Below are positions 35,467 to 44,923 of a stretch of DNA of 64,000 nucleotides, in pieces. This DNA comes from Ancrocorticia sp039812645 (GTDB lineage: Bacteria > Actinomycetota > Actinomycetes > Actinomycetales > Actinomycetaceae), in assembly GCA_039812645.1 (NCBI GenBank), contig JBDIAV010000002.1, forward strand, positions 31,456-95,455, written 5' to 3'. The notes beneath the pieces are model-generated. The model did no database searches and had not been told where the DNA came from. It saw only the letters and a list, made by a program, of their open reading frames with translations. Both the position numbers and the translations under genes were made by a program. Every line of letters starts with the position of its first letter. Position 1 is the stretch's first letter.

Positions 35467-36408
35467 ATGGATAGCATGAGCGATATCAATGACACCGCCT
35501 CGTTCCCGATCGGCATCCCGCAACAGGATAATGACGCTACGTTGCCCCACACCGATCCCCCCGAGTTACTCATTATTACCGGTATGTCCGGAGCGGGGCG
35601 TTCGCGGGCGGCGGCCACCCTCGAAGACCTCGATTGGTATGTCGTTGATAATCTTCCTCCCCGATTACTTCGCGCCTTGGCAGGATTACTCACGCCTGAA
35701 GGAGGAGTGCGTCGCCTCGCCGTCGTCGTCGACGTGCGTTCCCGTGAGTTCTCCGAACTAACAGTGACGTTGGATCAGTTGCGCGAGGGTGGACTGGCGT
35801 ATCGGATTCTTTTCCTTGACTGTGATGATGAAGAACTCGTCAAGCGCTACGAGTCTGTGCGTCGTCCGCATCCTCTCCAGGGTAATGGCCGCCTTCTCGA
35901 TGGCATTCACGAGGAGAGGCTGCAGCTCGTCAACCTGCGAGATCGCGCTGACATTCTTATCGACACCTCGCGTCTGTCCGTGCATGACCTCTCGCGCAAG
36001 ATCCGCTCACTCATCGCTGAGGAGGGCCCCGCGGAACTTCGTGTGACGGTCATGTCGTTCGGATTTAAGTACGGCCTGCCGATGGATGCGGACAACGTCG
36101 CCGACGTGCGTTTTCTTCCCAACCCATACTGGGTGACCGAGTTGCGCCATCTCACGGGCCACGACAAGCCGGTGGCAGATTATGTTCTCGCACAGGACGG
36201 CGCCACGCAGTTTGTTCAGCAGTACGCCAACCTCATGGAGGGAATCCTGGGGGGCTACGCGCACGAGCTCAAGCCCTTCGTCACCATTGCCATTGGTTGC
36301 ACCGGCGGTAAGCATCGTTCAGTGGCCATCGCCGAAGCTGTGTCGGAACACCTGCGGAATCGTGGTGTTGCTGTCCGTACCCTTCACCGCGACCTGGGGA
36401 GGGAATAA
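35467..36408 (+). CDS. rapZ: RapZ-type nucleotide-binding protein
   Basis: A 313-residue P-loop protein of the RapZ/YvcJ family. In E. coli RapZ controls a small RNA for amino-sugar synthesis; in actinobacteria the role is less clear. The P-loop is GMSGAGRS, with Arg where Lys is usual, a variation common in actinobacterial members. The C-terminal domain has FGFKYGLPMDAD, DVRFLPNPYW and IAIGCTGGKHRSV, the family's RNA/nucleotide-binding region. The start may be ATG 35467 or 35476; neither has a strong ribosome site. It shares one base with the next gene (TAATG), in the conserved rapZ-yvcK-whiA order. Confidence 0.93.
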   Translation: MDSMSDINDTASFPIGIPQQDNDATLPHTDPPELLIITGMSGAGRSRAAATLEDLDWYVVDNLPPRLLRALAGLLTPEGGVRRLAVVVDVRSREFSELTVTLDQLREGGLAYRILFLDCDDEELVKRYESVRRPHPLQGNGRLLDGIHEERLQLVNLRDRADILIDTSRLSVHDLSRKIRSLIAEEGPAELRVTVMSFGFKYGLPMDADNVADVRFLPNPYWVTELRHLTGHDKPVADYVLAQDGATQFVQQYANLMEGILGGYAHELKPFVTIAIGCTGGKHRSVAIAEAVSEHLRNRGVAVRTLHRDLGRE

Positions 36409-37352
36409 TGACGGTTGGCAGCGGCCCCGGCGGGCCTTTGGTTACCGCTCTGGGAGGCGGACACGGCCTGTACGCTAGCCTTTCGGCATTGCGTCACCTC
36501 ACCTCAAATATCACCGCTGTTGTCACTGTTGCCGACGACGGCGGATCCTCCGGTCGCCTTCGTGAAGAGTTTGGTGTTCTTCCTCCAGGTGACCTTCGCA
36601 TGGCACTTTCGGCTCTCTGCTCGGATTCCGAATGGGGGCAGACCTGGCGCAACGTGTTACAGCATCGTTTCCAGTCGGATGGCCCTCTCAACGGGCACGC
36701 GCTAGGTAACCTTCTCATTGTGTCGCTGTGGGAGCAGCTGGGCGGCAGTGTGCCCGCTCTCGAATGGGTGGGCCAGCTCCTGAAGATCAAGGGGCGCGTG
36801 CTTCCGATGTCCTCCATGCCGCTGGAGATCGAGGCGGAGGTGACGTGTGAGGGCCAGCATGAGGTAGTACGTGGTCAGGTGGCTGTTGCTACCACCACCG
36901 GTCACGTGGACCAGCTCAGGTTGCTTCCGCAGGATCCGCCGGCCCAGCCGGAGGCATTGGAGGCGATCGAGTCAGCGGACTTTGTGATCTTTGGCCCGGG
37001 TTCGTGGTACACCTCGATCATTCCGCATCTGCTGGTCCCGGATTTGTATCGTTCGTTGTGCACGACCGGCGCCAAGAAAATTCTTTCACTGAATCTGCTC
37101 GCCGAGAAAGAGACTCGGGGACTCTCGGTTGCCGACCATATTCGTTCCTTCCATGCTCACGCTCCGGACCTGAGGCTCGATGTGATTCTTGCCGACCCCC
37201 AGGTGATTGATGACCGCTTGTCAATAGAGCGTGCGGCCCATGAGTGCGGTGCGCGACTTCTCGTTCGGAACGTTAGAATGAACGACGGCACCGCGCGCCA
37301 TGATCCTTTGCGTCTGGCCGCAGCCTACCGTGACGCTTTCGACGGGGTATAA
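36408..37352 (+). CDS. yvcK: YvcK/GlmR/CuvA-family gluconeogenesis and envelope factor
   Basis: A 314-residue UDP-sugar-binding protein of the UPF0052/CofD-like fold. The glycine-rich start VTALGGGHGLYASLSALR and DDGGSSGRLREEFG define the family, with the central GHALGNLLI and the C-terminal FGPGSWYTSIIPHLLV. Homologues bind UDP-GlcNAc and adjust carbon flow into peptidoglycan precursors. Context: between rapZ and whiA, as in most Gram-positive genomes; a 1-base overlap with rapZ implies coupling. Confidence 0.94.
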   Translation: MTVGSGPGGPLVTALGGGHGLYASLSALRHLTSNITAVVTVADDGGSSGRLREEFGVLPPGDLRMALSALCSDSEWGQTWRNVLQHRFQSDGPLNGHALGNLLIVSLWEQLGGSVPALEWVGQLLKIKGRVLPMSSMPLEIEAEVTCEGQHEVVRGQVAVATTTGHVDQLRLLPQDPPAQPEALEAIESADFVIFGPGSWYTSIIPHLLVPDLYRSLCTTGAKKILSLNLLAEKETRGLSVADHIRSFHAHAPDLRLDVILADPQVIDDRLSIERAAHECGARLLVRNVRMNDGTARHDPLRLAAAYRDAFDGV

Positions 37353-37422
37353 CGTCGAAAGGGTTTGAGGCTGCGATCGTCGTGTGGTGCCAACGTCGTC
37401 CACTAGAGAGAAGCCTTTCGGT

Positions 37423-38412
37423 ATGCCTGCCCTCACTCAGTTCGCAAAAGACGAACTCGCCACGGTCCTCCCACGGATTGTCTCCAATGCGGGGGCGGAA
37501 GCGTGCGCGATGTTTCGTTTTGGCGGAGGGTTGCACATCAACTCGGGCAGGGTCTCGATTCAGGCGGAGTTAACTCACGCGGCCAGCGCCCGCCATCTCT
37601 GGGAGCTAGTTAAGCAACTGTTTAATGTCGAGGCGGAGATTCTTGCTGTGTCGACGTCGATGCGCCAGGGCAATCATTATGTTGTCCGGGTGGCGCGCGA
37701 TGGCGAACGGATTGCTCGTCGCCTGGGCCTTCTTGACTCTTATGGTCGGCCTGTTCGTGGCCTCCCTCCGTCGATTGTCGGCGGATCAAAAGCGGACGCT
37801 GCAGCCGCCTGGCGTGGGGCGTTCCTGGCGCGGGGATCGTTGATGGAACCGGGGCGCAACGCATCGTTGGAAGTGGTGTGCCCCAGCCTGGAATCGGCGT
37901 ACGCGCTAGGTGGGTTAGCACGGCGCCTCGAAATTCCTTACCGTGCCCGTGAGTCCCGCGGTGCCCACCGCGTTGATATTCGCGAGGGTGATGCGATTGC
38001 CGAGATGCTCGCTCGCATGGGGGCAAATGACACGGTGCTGCGCTGGGAAGAACTGCGGGTAGAACGCGAAGTGCATGGCTCGGCGAATCGCCTCGCCAAC
38101 TTCGACGATGCCAACATGCGTCGTTCAGCCGACGCCGCCGTCGTCGCTGTCATCCGAGTCAAGCGTGCCTTTGAGATCCTTGGTGACCAGGTACCGGATA
38201 ACTTGCGTGAAGCGGGCGAGTTCCGCATGAAGTACCCCGAGGACTCGTTGAACCTTCTGGGGGAGCGGCTCACTCCTCCAGCAACTAAGGACGCCGTGGC
38301 GGGGCGTTTGCGTCGCCTCAATACAATGGCGGACAAGCGCGCGGCCGAACTTGGAATTCCCAACACTCTCGACGCTGTCGCCGCACTCGAACGCAGCCTC
38401 AATCGAGGTTAA
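37423..38412 (+). CDS. whiA: WhiA DNA-binding developmental/cell-division regulator
   Basis: A 329-residue WhiA protein: an N-terminal LAGLIDADG homing-endonuclease-like domain without nuclease activity (WRGAFLARGSLMEPGR near residue 128) and a C-terminal helix-turn-helix (about 245-325). In Streptomyces WhiA partners WhiB for sporulation; in non-sporulating Gram-positives it affects division and metabolism. The ATG at 37423 gives the family start (ALTQFAKDEL). CGAAAGG at 37356 and CCTTTCG at 37414 could pair across the 5' region and hide the start, a possible but untested control. Confidence 0.95.
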   Translation: MPALTQFAKDELATVLPRIVSNAGAEACAMFRFGGGLHINSGRVSIQAELTHAASARHLWELVKQLFNVEAEILAVSTSMRQGNHYVVRVARDGERIARRLGLLDSYGRPVRGLPPSIVGGSKADAAAAWRGAFLARGSLMEPGRNASLEVVCPSLESAYALGGLARRLEIPYRARESRGAHRVDIREGDAIAEMLARMGANDTVLRWEELRVEREVHGSANRLANFDDANMRRSADAAVVAVIRVKRAFEILGDQVPDNLREAGEFRMKYPEDSLNLLGERLTPPATKDAVAGRLRRLNTMADKRAAELGIPNTLDAVAALERSLNRG

Positions 38413-38607
38413 CGGCCCGTCAGATCGGTGCAGTTGCCCTTGTTTCGCCGCTGATCGCTTAGCGTGAACACTCAGCCCGGTTTATTGACACAGAATTACA
38501 GCGTTGTCTTTTCCCACGTCACTGGGCGTAAATTCGCGTTTTTATGCCGATATTTCACGTACTGTTTCCGTGACGTTTGGACACCCTTACAAGTGATTGT
38601 CCCATGG
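38413..38607. other. Long gap upstream of the gap promoter
   Basis: About 195 bases with no believable reading frame. A short open frame (38464-38667) has poor composition and no ribosome site. TTGACA at 38485-38490 is a perfect -35 box but has no matching -10 box at the right distance. Otherwise I see nothing; regulatory elements of gap lie further right. Confidence 0.4.
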
Positions 38608-38623
38608 TGTGAGATAGCTCAAA
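38608..38623. promoter_or_regulatory. CRP/GlxR-like site upstream of gap
   Basis: TGTGAGATAGCTCAAA matches the CRP/GlxR consensus TGTGANNTANNTCACA except for one base. It lies 41 bases upstream of the putative gap -10 box. In corynebacteria GlxR controls glycolytic genes including gapA. No GlxR gene is in this window, so binding is inference. Confidence 0.5.
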
Positions 38624-38664
38624 CAATCGGGACCTCTAGTCCTACACGGTGCGCGATCAAACGC

Positions 38665-38670
38665 TAAACT
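38665..38670 (+). promoter_or_regulatory. Putative -10 box of gap
   Basis: TAAACT about 94 bases before the GTG start. The implied leader contains a 6-bp-arm hairpin at 38683-38700 (CCGAAC/GTTCGG) and the palindrome GTGTGCATGCACAC at 38737-38750, one base before the AGGAGG ribosome site. Confidence 0.4.
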
Positions 38671-38763
38671 GGACAGCGATGACCGAACACTCCTGTTCGG
38701 CACGGACGGGCGCTTCAGGCGTCTGTGGAATCAAGCGTGTGCATGCACACTAGGAGGAATAGA

Positions 38764-39768
<1,005 letters not shown>

Positions 39769-39784
39769 GCCTAATGAGCTAGTC

Positions 39785-39821
39785 AGATGCCCGTACCCGC
39801 ACTGTGCGCGTACGGGCATCT
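39785..39821 (+). terminator. Hairpin between gap and pgk
   Basis: Arms AGATGCCCGTAC (39785-39796) and complement (39810-39821) plus an inner CGCA/TGCG pair form one long stem, followed by GCTTTG. It may partly terminate after gap or protect the gap mRNA end, lowering pgk relative to gap. Confidence 0.6.
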
Positions 39822-39842
39822 GCTTTGAAGAAAGGAATGTCA

Positions 39843-41036
39843 ATGAGGACCATTGATTCCCTCGGCGATCTCGCCGGCAAGACGGTTTTCGTTCGCTCGG
39901 ACTTCAACGTCCCGTTGGACGCAGACCGCAACATCACGGATGACGGCCGTATCCGCGCCGCCCTCCCCACCCTCAAGCGCCTCGTCGACGCCGGTGCGCG
40001 CGTCGTCGTCTCCGCTCACCTCGGCCGTCCGAAGGGCGAAGTGAACCCCAAGTTCTCGCTCGACGCCGTCGTCGGCCGTCTCTCTGAACTACTCGGCAAG
40101 GATGTCGTGCTCGCCACTGACACCGTTGGTGAGGATGCCAAGGCTAAGGTCGCGGCTCTTGCCGATGGCGAGGTTGTCCTGCTCGAAAACGTTCGTTTTG
40201 ATGCTCGCGAGACCTCCAAGGTAGACGCCGAGCGTGAAGAGCTCGCTAAGGAGTACGCGGCACTTGCTGACGTCTTCGTATCCGACGGCTTCGGTGTTGT
40301 GCACCGCAAGCAGGCTTCGGTGTACGATATCGCCAAGATTCTGCCTTCGGCAGCCGGCGAGCTCGTCTTCAAGGAGATTGACTCCCTGTCGCGCGCTACC
40401 AAGAATCCTGAGCGTCCCTACACCGTGGTGCTTGGTGGCGCCAAGGTCTCGGACAAGCTCGGCGTCATCAACAACCTCATCGAGGTTGCCGATCGTCTCA
40501 TCATCGGCGGTGGCATGGCCTACACCTTCCTCAAGGCGCAGGGCAAGGAAATCGGCACGTCGCTTCTTGAAGCCGACCAGGTTGATACCGCCGCCGAGTA
40601 TCTGACGAAGGCCGCTGACAAGGGTGTGGAGATTCTTCTGCCTGTCGATACCGTTGTGGCTCCCGAGTTCGCCGCCGATGCTCCGGCCACGGTTGTTTCC
40701 TCGGACAATATCCCGGCAGACCAGATGGGTCTCGACATCGGCCCTGAGACGGGCAAGCTCTTCGCTGACGCGATTGCTTCTTCCAAGACCATCGTCTGGA
40801 ACGGCCCCATGGGCGTCTTCGAGTTCGAGGCTTTCTCAGCCGGCACCAAGGCAGTTGCGCAGGCGCTGCAGGATGGCGAGGGCTTCTCGATCGTTGGCGG
40901 CGGCGATTCCGCTGCTGCTGTTCGCAACCTGGGCTTCGACGAGTCGAAGTTCTCTCACATTTCCACTGGTGGCGGCGCTTCCCTCGAATACCTCGAGGGC
41001 AAGGTTCTGCCCGGTATCGCAGTTCTGGAGGACTGA
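39843..41036 (+). CDS. pgk: Phosphoglycerate kinase
   Basis: Transfers phosphate from 1,3-bisphosphoglycerate to ADP in glycolysis. The 397-residue protein begins MRTIDSLGDLAGKTVFVRSDFNVPL. Substrate-binding HLGRPKGE is near residue 58, the ATP-site region is VVLGGAKVSDKLGVI near 195, and the C-terminal nucleotide loop is GGGDSAAAVRNLG near 352. ATG 39843 is preferred over an upstream frame extension because AAAGGA lies seven bases before it and the extension falls in the hairpin. The gap to tpiA is three bases. Confidence 0.97.
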   Translation: MRTIDSLGDLAGKTVFVRSDFNVPLDADRNITDDGRIRAALPTLKRLVDAGARVVVSAHLGRPKGEVNPKFSLDAVVGRLSELLGKDVVLATDTVGEDAKAKVAALADGEVVLLENVRFDARETSKVDAEREELAKEYAALADVFVSDGFGVVHRKQASVYDIAKILPSAAGELVFKEIDSLSRATKNPERPYTVVLGGAKVSDKLGVINNLIEVADRLIIGGGMAYTFLKAQGKEIGTSLLEADQVDTAAEYLTKAADKGVEILLPVDTVVAPEFAADAPATVVSSDNIPADQMGLDIGPETGKLFADAIASSKTIVWNGPMGVFEFEAFSAGTKAVAQALQDGEGFSIVGGGDSAAAVRNLGFDESKFSHISTGGGASLEYLEGKVLPGIAVLED

Positions 41037-41039
41037 TTC

Positions 41040-41816
41040 ATGGCACGTACCCCGATCATTGCGGGCAACTGGAAGATGAACCTCGATCACCTCGAGGCAA
41101 ATCACCTGGTGCAGAAGCTCGCGCTCACCCTCAAGGACCTGGGCCACGACTACTCGGCCACCGAGGTCGTCGTCGTTCCTCCGTTCACTGATCTCCGCAC
41201 AGTGCAGACCGTCGTCGAAGCCGATGAGCTGTCCATTGGTTACGGTGCACAGGATGTGTCCACCCACGACGAGGGCGCTTACACCGGTGAAATTTCCACC
41301 GGCATGCTGACCAAGCTGGGCGTGTCCCACGTCGTCGTCGGTCATTCCGAGCGTCGCGAGTACCACGGTGAGACCAACGAGCTCATCGGCGCCAAGGCCA
41401 AGAAGGCACTGGATGCGGGTCTAACCCCGATCATCTGCTGCGGCGAGGCCCTGGAGATCCGTAAGGCGGGCACCCACGTCGAGTTCGTCCTCGGACAGAT
41501 CGACGCGATGCTCGCGGGCCTGACCGGCGAGGAAGTTGCCAAGTCGGTTATCGCCTATGAGCCCATCTGGGCCATCGGCACCGGTGAAGTGGCAAGCTCG
41601 GATGACGCTCAGGAAGTCTGTGGCGCGATCCGCGTGCGCATCGGCGAACTGTTCGACGGTGCTGTCGCTGACGCAGTGCGTATTCAGTACGGCGGCTCCG
41701 TGAAGTCGGATAGCATCCGCGATCTCATGTCCAAGCCCGATGTTGATGGTGCTCTTGTTGGCGGCGCCAGCCTCAAGGCTGACGAGTTCGCCAAGATTGT
41801 CACCTTCCTGAAGTAG
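41040..41816 (+). CDS. tpiA: Triosephosphate isomerase
   Basis: Interconverts dihydroxyacetone phosphate and glyceraldehyde 3-phosphate. A 258-residue TIM barrel with the substrate Lys in GNWKMN (residues 9-14), catalytic His in VVVGHSERR, and catalytic Glu in AYEPIWAIGTG followed by the mobile loop. The phosphate-binding YGGSVKSDS and GALVGGASL close the barrel. GGAGG precedes the ATG. It is co-directional with pgk, three bases away. Confidence 0.97.
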   Translation: MARTPIIAGNWKMNLDHLEANHLVQKLALTLKDLGHDYSATEVVVVPPFTDLRTVQTVVEADELSIGYGAQDVSTHDEGAYTGEISTGMLTKLGVSHVVVGHSERREYHGETNELIGAKAKKALDAGLTPIICCGEALEIRKAGTHVEFVLGQIDAMLAGLTGEEVAKSVIAYEPIWAIGTGEVASSDDAQEVCGAIRVRIGELFDGAVADAVRIQYGGSVKSDSIRDLMSKPDVDGALVGGASLKADEFAKIVTFLK

Positions 41817-41838
41817 TTCTGCAAGACATATCATAAGG

Positions 41839-41873
41839 ACGCGTGGATATTCGATTTTCGGGTATCCGCGCGT
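41839..41873 (+). terminator. Hairpin terminator after tpiA
   Basis: Arms 41839-41849 and 41863-41873 pair over 11 bases with one G-U type mismatch; TTCTT follows. It separates glycolytic genes from secG. Confidence 0.6.
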
Positions 41874-41879
41874 TCTTAG

Positions 41880-41885
41880 TACACT
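41880..41885 (+). promoter_or_regulatory. Putative -10 box of secG
   Basis: TACACT 48 bases upstream of the GTG start, just after the tpiA hairpin, suggests that secG has its own promoter. Confidence 0.35.
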
Positions 41886-41933
41886 GTAGGAAGTTTGTGC
41901 TGGATCGATCAGCGCATAGGAAGGAATCGAAGC

Positions 41934-42176
41934 GTGTCGGTTATCCTCATTATCTGCGAGGTCTTGCTCGTCATCACGAGCGTACTGCTTATCCTGTCCA
42001 TCCTTTTGCACAAGGGTAAGGGTGGCGGTATCTCCGACATGTTCGGTGGTGGCATCTCTACCTCAATGCGTTCCTCCGGTGTGGCTGAGCGTAACCTTAA
42101 CCGGATTACCATTGGCGTCGCCCTCGTGTGGGTCACCGTTGTGGTGCTTATGGGACTTATTACCAAGTTCATGTAG
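41934..42176 (+). CDS. secG: Preprotein translocase subunit SecG
   Basis: The small accessory subunit of the SecYEG protein-export channel. The 80-residue protein has two membrane segments (about 3-25 and 55-76) joined by the conserved loop LHKGKGGGISDMFGGG. The start is GTG at 41934 with AAGGAA seven bases before; an upstream extension has no ribosome site. A strong bidirectional terminator follows. Confidence 0.93.
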   Translation: MSVILIICEVLLVITSVLLILSILLHKGKGGGISDMFGGGISTSMRSSGVAERNLNRITIGVALVWVTVVVLMGLITKFM

Positions 42177-42227
42177 TTATTGCTTGGTTGGGCACGTCAA
42201 ACGCCCAGCTGATCTTTATCTTGTTAT

Positions 42228-42270
42228 ACAAAAATCCGCCGCCTCAGCATGCGAGGCGGCGGATTTTTGT
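42228..42270. terminator. Bidirectional terminator between secG and opcA
   Basis: A perfect 18-bp stem (42228-42245 with 42253-42270) has A/T-rich outer ends (ACAAAAATCC), giving TTTTTGT on both strands between convergent genes. Confidence 0.95.
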
Positions 42271-42297
42271 GCCGTCATGGCAGTACGGATAACTCGA

Positions 42298-43230
42298 TTA
42301 GCGTTTGAACTCGGGAATGTCGAGCAATTCCAGGCCGTTCCGCAGTACGTCTCCATAGGCTATATCAGCTGTCATCGAACGAAGCTCTTCGATAAGCATC
42401 GATTCCATGGTGCGCACAGGCAAATTGACGCGCTGGACCTGGCGCTTAGGACGCACCATGTCTGCTAGTTCCTCGCCAAGAGGACGAACGAGCTTGAGTT
42501 CACCGGAGGGACGCCACAGGCTGACCTGGGTGAGCACCGCGCCACGGTTATACTCGATCTCCACCGGCACTCCGAGGCGAAGGGCCAGCCAGCCAGCCAA
42601 GAGGTAGGTGGAGGGATGTGTGGGTGCGCCGTGCACGCGGGCGTGCTGAATCGGTTCATAGGGAGCTTCGTCGAGCATCGCCGCCAGGTGGTTGCGCCAC
42701 AGCGTAATGCCACCCCAGCCGAGGTCAGTATCGCCATCCTGATATGAATCGCGCATGCGCACGAGAGTCTTGATGGGATCGCCAAGATAGCGTGCCGTGG
42801 TGATGCGACGCTGAGCCAACGAACCAACTGCGGTGGAGGCCGCATTATCCGGCACATCCTGGACCCACCACACCACAATGGGGGTGTCAGGAAGCAACAG
42901 TGGGGTAATGAGAGTCTCTAGATTGGTGCCCGCCTCACCCTGGCAGCGCAAAATAGCAATCTCGGAGAGGCCAGCCTCAGCACCCACACGAATCTCAGCG
43001 TCCAACCGATCCACGTCAGATTCAACCGGAACAATGGTGACGATGCGGCACGGATGTGCCCGAGATGCACCGGCGGCGGCTTTGATGCCGTCGCGTACGC
43101 CGCCGTCGTTCTTAGCGACGATAACGAGGGTCAACACGCGACCAAGGGCCACCGAACCGACGGTGTCGCGCAATTCTTCCATCCTCAAGCCGACCGCAGC
43201 CGAGGAGGTGTTGTTCATGTGAATAATCAT
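42298..43230 (-). CDS. opcA: Glucose-6-phosphate dehydrogenase assembly protein OpcA
   Basis: A 310-residue OpcA-family protein that in cyanobacteria and actinobacteria is needed for full activity of glucose-6-phosphate dehydrogenase. The family is recognised by VVWWVQDVPDN near residue 118, DLGWGGITLWRNHLAA near 178 and the C-terminal region. The ATG at 43230 has AGGAG seven bases before; an upstream frame extension overlaps zwf. It starts 16 bases after zwf, so the two form an operon. Confidence 0.92.
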   Translation of the reverse strand: MIIHMNNTSSAAVGLRMEELRDTVGSVALGRVLTLVIVAKNDGGVRDGIKAAAGASRAHPCRIVTIVPVESDVDRLDAEIRVGAEAGLSEIAILRCQGEAGTNLETLITPLLLPDTPIVVWWVQDVPDNAASTAVGSLAQRRITTARYLGDPIKTLVRMRDSYQDGDTDLGWGGITLWRNHLAAMLDEAPYEPIQHARVHGAPTHPSTYLLAGWLALRLGVPVEIEYNRGAVLTQVSLWRPSGELKLVRPLGEELADMVRPKRQVQRVNLPVRTMESMLIEELRSMTADIAYGDVLRNGLELLDIPEFKR

Positions 43231-43246
43231 GGGTTCTCCTAGGAAA

Positions 43247-44755
43247 TCAGGGCCGACGCCAGACGCGACCGTCGCGCTCAAGCATCTCGTCCGAGCACTG
43301 CGGGCCCCACGAACCTGGGGCGTAGGTACCGAGGGTTTCCGGGCTAGATTCCCAGTACTGCTCGGCTTGGTCAATGAGCTTCCAGGAGAGTTCAATCTCG
43401 CGCTGCTGTGGGAAGAGCGGCGGATCGCCCAGAAGCACGTCGAGGATAAGCCTCTCGTAGGCCTCCGGTGCGTACTCGGTGAAGGCGTGACCGTAAGCGA
43501 AGTCCATGGTTACATCGCGTAGGCGCATGGACGATCCAGGAACCTTCGAACCCACCTTAAAGGTGAGTCCTTCCTGAGGCTGGACTCGGACCACCAACAT
43601 GTTGTGGCCTAGCCCCGCCGTCGAGTCAAAGGGAAGGAAAGGAGGATATTTAAAGACGATGGCGATCTCGGAGACGCGACGGCCAAGGCGCTTCCCGGCA
43701 CGTAGGTAGAACGGCACACCCTCCCAGCGGCGGGTGTGGATGCCGAGGCGAATGGCCGCGTAGGTATCGGTGATGGAATCCGCTGGAATGCCGTCCTCAT
43801 CCTTGTAGCCCTTCACCTTCTGGCCGCCCTGCCAGCCCGCCTGGTACTGTCCGCGGACCGCAGATTCCTCGATCGGGCCGTAGAAGGTGGTGGCCTCCAG
43901 AACCTTCTCTTTCTCGATACGTAGTGCATCGGCGGAGAAGTTATTGGGCTCTTCCATTGCGGTGAGGGCGAGCAGCTGAAGAAGATGATTCTGGATAACG
44001 TCGCGGGCGGAGCCAATGCCGTCGTAATAGCCGGCGCGCGATCCGATACCGATATCCTCGGCCATGGTGATCTGCACGTGGTCCACATGCTCCGAGTTCC
44101 ACACGGGTTCGTACAACTCGTTGGCGAAACGCAGTGCAAGAAGATTCTGCACCGTCTCTTTGCCGAGGTAGTGGTCGATACGGAATACCGAATCCGGCGG
44201 GAATACGTTGGTGACGACAGCGTTGAGTTCGCGTGCGGACTCCAGATCATGACCGAACGGCTTTTCGACGACGACGCGGCGCCAACCGTCCTCCTCACCC
44301 GCCTGCAGTCCTGCACGTCCGAGCCCGCCGAGCACGGTGGGGAAGAGCGCCGGAGGAATGGACAGGTAGAACGCCCAGTTGCCGCCCGTACCACGAGCGT
44401 GATCCACATCGGCCAGGGTGTTGGCGAGAAGCTGGTAGGTGGCGTCGTCGTCGAACTGTCCTTCGACCAGGTGGAGGCCCGACAACAGCTGACTGAGTGT
44501 TGTGGAGGTGACGGCGGTTTTCGCACCACGGCGGATTGAGGCTTCGACAACCTCTTCGATGTTCTCGATATGGCGGCGCGCCACACCGACGATGGCGAAC
44601 GACGGCGGCAGCAATCCTCGGTTCGCGAGGTCATAGAGCGCGGGCAGAATCTTACGTTGTGCCAAGTCACCCGTGATACCGAAAAGTACGATTCCGCAGG
44701 GCCCGGCGATACGCTGAAGGCGAGAGTCGGGGGCTGATCGCAAGGGGTTGTTCAT
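43247..44755 (-). CDS. zwf: Glucose-6-phosphate 1-dehydrogenase
   Basis: The entry enzyme of the pentose phosphate pathway, producing NADPH. The 502-residue protein has the NADP-binding start IVLFGITGDLAQRKILPALY, the phosphate-binding EKPFGHDL near 170, and the catalytic RIDHYLGKE near 195. The start ATG at 44755 has GGTGAG upstream; ATG 44791 is a less likely alternative. It is followed by opcA. The usual actinobacterial partners tal and pgl are not next to it. Confidence 0.96.
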   Translation of the reverse strand: MNNPLRSAPDSRLQRIAGPCGIVLFGITGDLAQRKILPALYDLANRGLLPPSFAIVGVARRHIENIEEVVEASIRRGAKTAVTSTTLSQLLSGLHLVEGQFDDDATYQLLANTLADVDHARGTGGNWAFYLSIPPALFPTVLGGLGRAGLQAGEEDGWRRVVVEKPFGHDLESARELNAVVTNVFPPDSVFRIDHYLGKETVQNLLALRFANELYEPVWNSEHVDHVQITMAEDIGIGSRAGYYDGIGSARDVIQNHLLQLLALTAMEEPNNFSADALRIEKEKVLEATTFYGPIEESAVRGQYQAGWQGGQKVKGYKDEDGIPADSITDTYAAIRLGIHTRRWEGVPFYLRAGKRLGRRVSEIAIVFKYPPFLPFDSTAGLGHNMLVVRVQPQEGLTFKVGSKVPGSSMRLRDVTMDFAYGHAFTEYAPEAYERLILDVLLGDPPLFPQQREIELSWKLIDQAEQYWESSPETLGTYAPGSWGPQCSDEMLERDGRVWRRP

Positions 44756-44864
44756 AGTCTCACCATCATCTGTCTGGCTGGGTATAGCCATGGGAATAAG
44801 GACCAATGACCCAGTCTTCCACCACGCGCGTTCCGCGTGATAGGACGGCCATATAGTGGAAAAG

Positions 44865-44902
44865 AAAGGATGCCGTGCACTATAGAAAGTACACGGCATC
44901 CT
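44865..44902 (-). terminator. Terminator of tkt
   Basis: Twelve-base arms (AAGGATGCCGTG and complement) have a partly paired interior; read on the minus strand, TTTCTTTTCC follows. zwf must therefore have its own promoter in the remaining spacer. Confidence 0.85.
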
Positions 44903-44923
44903 TACCGTCTATCGGAGATAACC

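Noticed and set aside
35467..36408. Arg in place of Lys in the RapZ P-loop as a sign of a dead ATPase
   Set aside because: From what I know of the family, actinobacterial RapZ proteins commonly have this GAGR sequence, so it is not unusual.
38464..38667. 67-codon frame between whiA and gap
   Set aside because: Cys/Phe/Trp-rich composition unlike neighbours, no ribosome site, and it overlaps the gap regulatory region.
38683..38700. CCGAAC-N6-GTTCGG as an SOS box for gap
   Set aside because: The spacer is six bases instead of four and gap is not a damage gene; more likely a leader hairpin.
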